The position numbers and the translations under genes are program-made. The notes beneath the pieces are model-generated. The model was not told the DNA's origin and did no database searches. It worked only from the letters and a program-made list of their open reading frames with translations. 17,519 bases of DNA, from contig JAYTGN010000068.1 of assembly GCA_043733485.1 (NCBI GenBank), forward strand, positions 1 to 17,519. Reading direction: 5' to 3'. Within the stretch, counting starts at the first letter, position 1. Every line of letters starts with the position of its first letter. This stretch comes from Urbifossiella sp043733485 (GTDB lineage Bacteria > Planctomycetota > Planctomycetia > Gemmatales > Gemmataceae). Below, one piece after another: positions 1 to 5,720 of this stretch.

Positions 1-246
1 GATCGTTGCCGGGTGGTGTTCGACTTCTACTTCGCCGAGGGCACCGACGTGAGTTTCGCGACGGATAGCGTGGCGGTCGCGGATCAGGTTCAGGCGGAAG
101 ATATGGGCATCTGCGAAGAGGTGCAGCGCGGGCTGAACAGCCGCAGTTACACGACGGGCCGCTTCAGCGTGAAGCGCGAGAACGGCGGGTATTACTTCCA
201 CCAGATGCTCGGTCGGGCTTTGCTGCCGCTTGCGGCTTCGCGATGA
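1..246 (+). CDS. Rieske-type aromatic ring-hydroxylating oxygenase alpha subunit, C-terminal fragment
   Basis: The reading frame is open from the left edge of the window and ends at TGA 244-246, so this is the last 81 codons of a gene that begins outside. The visible tail, with DQVQAEDMGICEEVQRGL followed by SRSY, GRFSVKRE and a FHQML stretch, matches what I know of the extreme C-terminus of Rieske non-haem iron oxygenase alpha subunits (choline monooxygenase and phenylpropionate dioxygenase-like). In that family this helix closes the catalytic START-like domain. The Rieske cluster ligands and the iron triad would lie upstream and cannot be checked, so the substrate cannot be assigned. The stop overlaps the start of the next gene as ATGA, which suggests translational coupling with the permease downstream. 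Confidence 0.75.
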   Translation, partial: DRCRVVFDFYFAEGTDVSFATDSVAVADQVQAEDMGICEEVQRGLNSRSYTTGRFSVKRENGGYYFHQMLGRALLPLAASR

Positions 247-1220
247 AAGGGTTTTACGTGTCTGATGCGAGTGGTTCACGTTATCGTGCGGGGCTGATCT
301 TCGGGCTGATCGCGTACCTCTGGTGGGGCGCGGTGCCGCTCTACTTCACGCTGCTGAAAGATGCCAAAGTGCCCGCCGGCGAGATTCTCGCCGAGCGAAT
401 CGCGTGGTCGCTGCCCGTACTTCTCCTGCTCACAGTCTTCACCGGCGGGTGGAGCGATCTCTTCCGCGTGCTCGCCAACCGCAAGCTCGTGTTCATCCTG
501 CTCGCGTCGTCCGTATTTCTCGCCGTGAATTGGCTGCTCTACATCTATGCCACGGTTACGGACCGCGTGACCGAGGCGAGCCTCGGCTACTTCATGCTGC
601 CGCTCGTGAACGCGGCCCTCGCCACCGCGATTCTCGGCGAGAAACTCCGACCGCTCCAGTATCCGGCGCTGGCCCTCGTCGCCATCGGCGTCGCGATCCC
701 GTTCCTGGTCTCGGGCAACTTCACCTGGATCGCGGTGCTGCTTCCCATCTCGTTCGGCTTCTACGGACTCGTCCGCAAGATGGTCCCGGTGGAAAGCATC
801 ACCGGCCTCACGGTCGAGTCGCTGCTCATGCTCCCGCCCTCGATCGGCTACCTGATTTACTTGAGCGCGACGGGAACGAATCACTTCGGCCTCGACTGGA
901 GCCTGAACGGCTTGCTCGCCTTCAGCGGCATCGTCACGGTCGTGCCGCTGGTGACGTTCACGCTCTCGATCCGCCGTTTGCCGCTGATGGCGATCAGCTT
1001 CATACAGTTCTTGTCGCCGACGGTGCAGCTTCTGATTGCGGTCTACTGGTTGGGCGAGCCGGCCCTTTCGCCGGATCGTCTCGCGGCGTTCATCTGCATC
1101 TGGGCCGCAGTGCTGATATTCGTCGGCGACTCGATCTGGCAGACACGAGCGGCGCGAAGGAAGCCGAGCCCCGTTCCGATGCAACGGGTAAACCTGCTTC
1201 CACTCATACCACGATCTTGA
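243..1220 (+). CDS. rarD: RarD-like EamA-family transporter
   Basis: A 325-residue, very hydrophobic inner-membrane protein of the drug/metabolite transporter superfamily, with about ten predicted membrane segments. RarD-type features are visible in order: AYLWWGAVPLYF (residues 24-35), an ERIAWS motif after the first helix (51-56), VNWLLYIYA (96-104), the EASLGYF segment (112-118) and a C-terminal IRRLPLMAISFIQF stretch. RarD was named from chloramphenicol-sensitivity work, but the true substrate of the family is poorly known, so I do not assign one. The ATG overlaps the preceding oxygenase stop (ATGA), and no strong ribosome site is visible. This fits coupled translation in an operon with the oxygenase. 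The 3' end overlaps the convergent peptidase gene by 17 bp. Confidence 0.85.
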   Translation: MKGFYVSDASGSRYRAGLIFGLIAYLWWGAVPLYFTLLKDAKVPAGEILAERIAWSLPVLLLLTVFTGGWSDLFRVLANRKLVFILLASSVFLAVNWLLYIYATVTDRVTEASLGYFMLPLVNAALATAILGEKLRPLQYPALALVAIGVAIPFLVSGNFTWIAVLLPISFGFYGLVRKMVPVESITGLTVESLLMLPPSIGYLIYLSATGTNHFGLDWSLNGLLAFSGIVTVVPLVTFTLSIRRLPLMAISFIQFLSPTVQLLIAVYWLGEPALSPDRLAAFICIWAAVLIFVGDSIWQTRAARRKPSPVPMQRVNLLPLIPRS

Positions 1221-2388
1221 ACACCTCGGTCTGCGGGTCGCCGCCGGTGACGTGGACCTTGCCGTCCTTGTCGATGTAGACGTCGACTTCGCTGCGGACG
1301 CCGAACTCGGGTAGGTAGATTCCGGGCTCGATGCTGAAGCAGGTTCGCCGGATGATGCGGCGATCTTCGCGGGTTTCGAGCCCGTCGATGTGGGCTCCGT
1401 TGCCGTGAACTTCCTGGCCGATGTTGTGCCCGGTGCGGTGCGTGTACTGTTCGCCGTAGCCAGCCTGCTCGATCACCGCGCGGGTGGCGGCGTCGATCTG
1501 CCAACCGAGCAGCGGTTCGCCCTTTTCAAACGTATCTCGAACGCACTTGATGCCGGCATCGCGGGCTGCGGCCACGATTGCAAACACCTTCGCGTACTTC
1601 TCCGGCACCTCGCTGCCGACGAACGCGACTCGCGTGTAATCGGCGTACACCGCGCGCGGCTTGTCGAGCTTCGCCCAGAGGTCGATGAGTACGAAATCGC
1701 CCTTGCGAATGGGAGCGTTGGAAGCGGCGGTCGTTTCGTAGTGCGGGTCGCCGGAGTGCGGGCCGACGCCCACGATCGGCGGGCTGTAGGTGGTCATCTT
1801 GTTGTCCGCGAAGTGCTTCATGATCCGCGTTTGCACCGCGCCTTCCGTCACCGAGCCGTTCGCGCGAATCTCGTCGGCGATGAACTGGAACGCGATGTCG
1901 TACGCGGCCCGACAATGCACCGCGGCCTCGAAGTGGCTCTTCTCCTGCGCGTCGTCCCACGTCGCTTCAAACAGTTGGATCAAGTCGCCGGACGGTTCGA
2001 TGTCGACCCCGTACGACTTCACGAGTTCGATGGTGCCGGCGTCGACCTTCCCGATGTACGGGTTGGCGTTCCGCGGCGAGTATTCCATCGCGATCTTCTT
2101 CGCCCCGATCACGAGTTCTCCGACGCCCGTTTCGAGATCCTGCCAGCGGCGATAGACCGTTTTGGATGAACCGGGCAGGTGATCGAGCGCGGCGGGTTCG
2201 ATGGCGTGAACCAGCTTCTTGGGTTCGCCCGAGGCGGGGACGTAGTAGAACCATCGCCGCGAGAGTTTCTTCTCGGCGAGGTCGGCGACGCGTTGGGCGA
2301 GGATGTTGCTGCCGCGAAAATCGTAGAGCAGCCAGCCGTCGAAGCCGAACTCGCGAATCGCAGCCTGCACTGCCGCCAGGTCGAACAC
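1204..2388 (-). CDS. M24-family metallopeptidase (Xaa-Pro aminopeptidase/prolidase-like)
   Basis: A 394-residue protein with the two-part M24 layout: an N-terminal creatinase-like domain (about 1-140) and a C-terminal pita-bread metallopeptidase domain (about 150-394). All five dimetal ligands are visible: D236 in LIDLW, D250 in ADYTR, H321 in TGHNIG, E354 in SIEPGIYL and E367 in RSEVDV. H211 is the likely substrate-binding histidine. It should hydrolyse Xaa-Pro peptide bonds in the cytoplasm, since no signal peptide is seen. Whether it is an aminopeptidase or a dipeptidase cannot be told. The start is GTG at 2388, chosen because GGAGG sits 7 nt upstream; an ATG within the same leader is out of frame. 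It lies 64 bp downstream of the kinase gene on the same strand. Confidence 0.88.
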   Translation of the reverse strand: MFDLAAVQAAIREFGFDGWLLYDFRGSNILAQRVADLAEKKLSRRWFYYVPASGEPKKLVHAIEPAALDHLPGSSKTVYRRWQDLETGVGELVIGAKKIAMEYSPRNANPYIGKVDAGTIELVKSYGVDIEPSGDLIQLFEATWDDAQEKSHFEAAVHCRAAYDIAFQFIADEIRANGSVTEGAVQTRIMKHFADNKMTTYSPPIVGVGPHSGDPHYETTAASNAPIRKGDFVLIDLWAKLDKPRAVYADYTRVAFVGSEVPEKYAKVFAIVAAARDAGIKCVRDTFEKGEPLLGWQIDAATRAVIEQAGYGEQYTHRTGHNIGQEVHGNGAHIDGLETREDRRIIRRTCFSIEPGIYLPEFGVRSEVDVYIDKDGKVHVTGGDPQTEVFKIVV

Positions 2389-2452
2389 GGGCCATCCTCC
2401 AATTATTGATCGCGGCTAAACTAGTGATTTGTGAGTCGTTGGCGATTCCCGT

Positions 2453-3880
2453 TCAACGGAGTCGGGAGAGCCCGAAGATGAACAAGCCGACGAGCCCCAG
2501 CGCGATCGCGAGTACGGCGGGGCGGCGGGCGAGGGAGGCGAGCCGATCCGGGATGGCCGCTTCTTCACCCGGCGCGGGCCGGAAGTAGCCGGGAATGAAC
2601 GCGCGTTCGAGCCGTGCTAGCAGCGAGTCGGCGAACCCATAGACCGGGTTGGGCACGACTTCCTCGCGCGATTTGCTCGTCGGGAGTTTTGGCGAAGTGG
2701 CGGACGGTTCCTTGGCGAGCGGGGCCGGCTTGGGTCGCAGTCGATTCGGCGGCAGAGGTGTGGCCGCTTCTCGAGGCAAGATCGCTCGCAAGGCCGCGAT
2801 CGAGTCTTCGGCCGTGCCGCGTTCTTCCGGGTCCTTCGCCATCATGCGCTTCATCACCGCGCTCAGTTCTGGCGGCACGTTCGGGTTGAAGTCGCGCACT
2901 TCGAGCACGGCGTCGAGCGTGTGCGAGTCGCGGTAGGCCATCGGGTCGCGGCGCTCTTTCTGGTAAGGGAAGCGCGCCGTGAGCATGTAGTAGAGCGTGC
3001 CGCCGAGTGCGTAGAGATCCGAAGCGGCCACCTCGCGGCCCGTCCACTGTTCCGGCGGAGCGTATTCGGGCGTGCCCACGAAGGTGCGACGGGGGCCATC
3101 TTCGTCGCTCCCATCGAGGCGCTTGGCGGCTCCGAAGTCGAGCAATTTCGCCGCGGTCGAGTCGAGGTTCGCTTGCGGACCGGGCGGCGGACCCAGCACC
3201 ATCACGTTCTCGGGCTTCACATCCCCGTGAACGAAACCGCTTTTGTGAATGACGCCGAGGCCGCCGAGCAGGCCGATGGTCCAGTGAATCGCGAACTTCC
3301 AGGGAACGAGGCCGACCCGCTGCACGTGGCGGTGCAGCGGGGTCCCGCTCACGAACTCCATCGCGATCAGATACTCGTCGGTCGGTTCGCCGTGCGAATC
3401 GCGGACGCGTTCGTAAAGGTAAAAGCGGGCGACGGCCGGGTGCTGAATCTTCATCATCGCGCGGGCTTCTTGCTCGAAGCGACGACGGCGAACGTCGGTA
3501 TCGCGAACCAGCGTCTTGACGGCGGCATAGCGAGGCGGGTTGAGTTGCCGAGCCCGGTAAACCTCACCCTGCCCGCCCTGGCCGAGTTTGGAAAGGAGCA
3601 AGAACTGGTTGAGCGCCAGATCGCGGGGCAGCAGGTGCAGTTCGTCGTCCACGAAATGCGAGCGGATGACGGCTTGCTGATACTCGGTGAGGCCGGGCGG
3701 CGCGGGCGGCTTGCCATCCCACCAATGCGGCGGAGCCGATGCGAGAACGCGGATCGCGGCGAGCAAACCCTCGACCTCACCGTCGGCCCGTTCGCCTTCG
3801 GCGAGCGCCTCTTCCCATTGGCTTTTGGAGGCAACGCGGGTGCCGATCAGGATGGGGCCGAGTTCGGCGAGGTCGGGCAT
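2453..3880 (-). CDS. Ser/Thr protein kinase with C-terminal membrane anchor
   Basis: A 475-residue Hanks-type kinase. The N-terminal ~90 residues have no recognised domain. The kinase domain runs from about 93 to 365: glycine loop GQGGQG (100-105), catalytic lysine K122, HGD (218-220) followed by VKPEN, DFG (248-250), and GTPEYAPPEQ around 269-278. The usual HRD arginine is glycine, making it a non-RD kinase that may not need activation-loop phosphorylation; the catalytic aspartate, lysine and DFG remain. A Pro/Lys-rich linker (about 370-405) leads to a single hydrophobic segment (about 454-470) ending in SRLR, so the kinase probably faces the cytoplasm as a tail-anchored protein. I took MPDL at 3880 as the start. 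The frame stays open to 4729, but that stretch is antisense to the RdgC-like gene. No clear Shine-Dalgarno is seen. Confidence 0.87.
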   Translation of the reverse strand: MPDLAELGPILIGTRVASKSQWEEALAEGERADGEVEGLLAAIRVLASAPPHWWDGKPPAPPGLTEYQQAVIRSHFVDDELHLLPRDLALNQFLLLSKLGQGGQGEVYRARQLNPPRYAAVKTLVRDTDVRRRRFEQEARAMMKIQHPAVARFYLYERVRDSHGEPTDEYLIAMEFVSGTPLHRHVQRVGLVPWKFAIHWTIGLLGGLGVIHKSGFVHGDVKPENVMVLGPPPGPQANLDSTAAKLLDFGAAKRLDGSDEDGPRRTFVGTPEYAPPEQWTGREVAASDLYALGGTLYYMLTARFPYQKERRDPMAYRDSHTLDAVLEVRDFNPNVPPELSAVMKRMMAKDPEERGTAEDSIAALRAILPREAATPLPPNRLRPKPAPLAKEPSATSPKLPTSKSREEVVPNPVYGFADSLLARLERAFIPGYFRPAPGEEAAIPDRLASLARRPAVLAIALGLVGLFIFGLSRLR

Positions 3881-3969
3881 CGTTTGGGCCGTGCCGAAGG
3901 AGCGAGGGAACTCGCAAGCTATTGTGACGCGCGGAGGCGAAGAATACCACGAACCTTCGGGCGTGCAAG

Positions 3970-5142
3970 TCAACTTCCGCGCTTCTCTTCGCGCTTGAGC
4001 CACTTCTGCATCGCGAGCAGTTCCGCTTCCCACTCGTGGCCAAAACGCTTCTTGCAGAAGGCGTCGTACAGCAGGTCGAAGGTTTCCAGCATCGCGCGAA
4101 TCTGGTTCGCGCGCTCTTCCAACTTGGCTCGTGCTTCGGTCACGTCTTCGGGCGGTGCGGGAAGTTTGCCCCCGGCAATCGCAAGCGTCTCGGCTTGTAC
4201 CGCGAATTCGTACTGCTGTTGGTGGCGGACCATGGTGATCCCGACTTTTCGCGGTAGCTTTCCGCTCTGGATGGCTCGCCGCGATTCGGGGAGTCGCGTC
4301 GGCCCTTCGTGGCTGATGGTCTCGTGGCCGGTCTGGCCGCGCGGGCATTCCAGCGTCAGCGACCGCGCCAGCATCACGGTCACTTCCGAATCGTCGGCCA
4401 ACTTCCACGTGTCGGATTCGACGTCGGTGTAGTACCACAGCCAGAGGAGGAATTCGTTGCCGAGGAAGTCGCGGCTCGATTCGTCCGCGATCCAGGCCAC
4501 GTCGTCTGGCGTGATGCCGGGAATGAACGCGGACGGCGAACTGTCGTCGACTTGCCGGGTGCGGCCGTGAATTTCCGCGAGGTGGAAGGCCCTCGGACCC
4601 GCGGTCACGCACTCGAGTTCCCGCTGAAACGTCTGTTCGAAGAGATTGCAAAGGCGATCGACGTGCGCGATGGAGGTCGCGCCGAAAAGCAATTCGTTGG
4701 TCAGCCGATCCCAGAGCACCGGCACGCATTTTCGCTTCTTGAAGCGGCCATCCTTGCCTTCTTCTTCAAGTCGATCGCGGGCCGCTTCCTTGGCTTCGCG
4801 CTTCTGCCGGGCACTCGGGAACCCGCTCGGGTTGTTCTTCGTCAGCGCCTTGAGTTCGACCGCATAGTAAGCACGGAGCATGTCCGAAGGAAGCTTGTCC
4901 ACGTCGATGCGAAGTTCGAAGTGCAGGGCGTCGTTGATGATGTTCTTTTCGAGACTGAAGTCGGTGTCGAGGATGTGGTCTCCGGCCGTCCACCCGACTT
5001 CGACGCCGTCGGCGGCAGCGATGCGTTGACGCCCGGCCTGACGATCCGCGAGGCGGTCGATCTGTTCTTCTTCAAACGTCCGCGGCGCGGAACCGCTCAC
5101 TTTGAAGCGAAGGCACGACACGCGCCCGGTGAAGAAGCCCAT
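3970..5142 (-). CDS. rdgC: RdgC-like recombination-associated protein
   Basis: A 390-residue soluble protein. I recognise the non-enterobacterial RdgC pattern: an MGFFTGRVSCLRFKV start, a GW..GDHILDTDF stretch near residue 50, a Lys/Glu-rich PSARQKREAKEAARDRLEEE helix before a basic KKRK patch, PVLWDRLTNELLFGA, LFEQTF, and later DFLGNEFLLWLWYY. The better known E. coli RdgC (about 300 residues) forms a ring on double-stranded DNA and limits RecA activity. A similar DNA-clamp role is inferred here, not shown. The C-terminal half is longer and ends in a charged helix. The start at 5142 is chosen because GGAG lies about 5 nt upstream; the longer frame to 5196 would run through a palindromic repeat. 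It is followed after 89 bp by the tail-anchored kinase gene. Confidence 0.7.
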   Translation of the reverse strand: MGFFTGRVSCLRFKVSGSAPRTFEEEQIDRLADRQAGRQRIAAADGVEVGWTAGDHILDTDFSLEKNIINDALHFELRIDVDKLPSDMLRAYYAVELKALTKNNPSGFPSARQKREAKEAARDRLEEEGKDGRFKKRKCVPVLWDRLTNELLFGATSIAHVDRLCNLFEQTFQRELECVTAGPRAFHLAEIHGRTRQVDDSSPSAFIPGITPDDVAWIADESSRDFLGNEFLLWLWYYTDVESDTWKLADDSEVTVMLARSLTLECPRGQTGHETISHEGPTRLPESRRAIQSGKLPRKVGITMVRHQQQYEFAVQAETLAIAGGKLPAPPEDVTEARAKLEERANQIRAMLETFDLLYDAFCKKRFGHEWEAELLAMQKWLKREEKRGS

Positions 5143-5157
5143 GGATACTCCACGCGA

Positions 5158-5185
5158 AAGCCCACCCATGGCCATGGGTGGGCTT
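5158..5185. repeat. Perfect 28-bp palindrome, variant 1
   Basis: A perfect inverted repeat: AAGCCCACCC, the centre ATGGCCAT, then GGGTGGGCTT. It lies between the ribosome site of the RdgC-like gene and the terminator of the upstream small gene. The same arms (GCCCACCC/GGGTGGGC) recur at 9620-9643 around another self-complementary centre. As DNA it could form a cruciform; as RNA, a long hairpin in the leader of the RdgC-like transcript. Confidence 0.85.
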
Positions 5186-5194
5186 CTGGGGTTC

Positions 5195-5237
5195 AAAAAA
5201 AGAAGGCGCGTCCCACCGCGAAGGGTTGGGACACGCC
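5195..5237 (-). terminator. Intrinsic terminator of the 56-aa gene
   Basis: Read on the minus strand, an 11-bp stem (GGCGTGTCCCA pairing with TGGGACGCGCC, one G-T pair) encloses an 11-nt loop and is followed by TTCTTTTTTT. This is a textbook Rho-independent terminator. It sits 30 bp beyond the stop of the small leftward gene, so that gene is probably its own transcript and the RdgC-like gene needs another promoter or read-through. Confidence 0.85.
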
Positions 5238-5267
5238 CAGGTTGTGTCCAGACGGGAGCGGCGAGGT

Positions 5268-5438
5268 TCAGCCGACGAGCACGGAATCGCTCGCTTCACC
5301 ATCTTTGCGGTGCATCTCTTCGAGGACGATCGGATGCCAGGCTCGGTCGCGGAGCTCAGCGGGGACGTAATGTTCCCGCGCCCAGCGGCGAAGCCGGAAT
5401 TCCTCGATCACATCCACATCCAACAAGCCAGCGCCCAT
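5268..5438 (-). CDS. Small conserved-looking protein, 56 residues
   Basis: The frame ATG 5438 to TGA 5268 gives MGAGLLDVDVIEEFRLRR followed by WAREHYVP, then AELRDRAWHPIVLEEMHRKD and a short tail ending VLVG. The peptide is acidic-amphipathic, with two Trp and two His in a tight core (W19, H23, W34, H35). It has no signal peptide or membrane segment. I recall similar short proteins with a (L)RRWARENYVP...WHPIVLDEM pattern in planctomycetes, but know no function. An AGGG lies 8 nt upstream of the ATG. The gene also has a plausible promoter and inverted repeat upstream and a strong intrinsic terminator downstream. This combination is much better than expected for a chance frame. Confidence 0.72.
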   Translation of the reverse strand: MGAGLLDVDVIEEFRLRRWAREHYVPAELRDRAWHPIVLEEMHRKDGEASDSVLVG

Positions 5439-5483
5439 GATCGCACCCTACAGAACCCGCGTAAACCGGCGGGGAGGAGAGGT

Positions 5484-5503
5484 GCTGCCGACCGTTCGGC
5501 AGC
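5484..5503. promoter_or_regulatory. Perfect inverted repeat, possible operator or leader hairpin
   Basis: GCTGCCGA and TCGGCAGC form a perfect 8-bp inverted repeat around a 4-nt centre. It lies at the expected transcription start of the leftward small gene, just after the predicted -10. A repressor operator or a 5' leader hairpin are both possible. No T tract follows closely, so a terminator is less likely. Confidence 0.45.
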
Positions 5504-5511
5504 GATCGACT

Positions 5512-5539
5512 TTTATAGGAATTGGCCGAGTTCCGACAA
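5512..5539 (-). promoter_or_regulatory. Predicted promoter for the 56-aa gene
   Basis: On the minus strand TTGTCG (5539-5534) and TATAAA (5517-5512) are separated by 16 bp and point at the small gene, whose start is about 74 bp downstream. In such GC-rich DNA an AT-rich -10 stands out. It is sigma-70-like by inspection only. Confidence 0.4.
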
Positions 5540-5636
5540 GCATTTGAGCCCCATTCACGGGCATTTAATCCGAAGCTGGGCAGACTGTGCGGGTAGAATG
5601 CACCGACCCTCCCTTTTGAAGCTCCGGTAAATCCGA

Positions 5637-5667
5637 TTGACTGGAATGGGGGGTTTGTCACAATAAT
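5637..5667 (+). promoter_or_regulatory. Possible promoter for the pseudo-caspase/S41 gene
   Basis: TTGACT (5637-5642) and AATAAT (5662-5667) are separated by 19 bp, which is longer than ideal, and lie 53 bp before the chosen start codon. This is the only AT-rich hexamer pair close to the gene in the divergent intergenic region. Confidence 0.3.
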
Positions 5668-5720
5668 GACGGGTGTCGTACGATGCGACGTTCCGGGACG
5701 GTCCTTTGAAAGGTAGCCTC

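Noticed and set aside
276..1184. Long minus-strand open frame opposite the RarD-like gene
   Set aside because: Its translation is a run of Arg, Glu, His and Asp without motifs, typical of the antisense of a GC-rich gene; the plus-strand permease is clear.
2921..4432. 503-codon plus-strand open frame opposite the kinase and RdgC-like genes
   Set aside because: It has no recognisable domain and mirrors the codon bias of the minus-strand genes, so it is a shadow frame.
3881..4729. N-terminal extension of the tail-anchored kinase frame
   Set aside because: It is Arg/Ser-rich and lies in another frame of the same strand as the RdgC-like gene, which explains the open frame. The kinase-like composition begins at MPDL (3880).
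5143..5196. 18-residue extension of the RdgC-like protein
   Set aside because: It translates the palindromic repeat, and a good GGAG site precedes the MGFF start at 5142.
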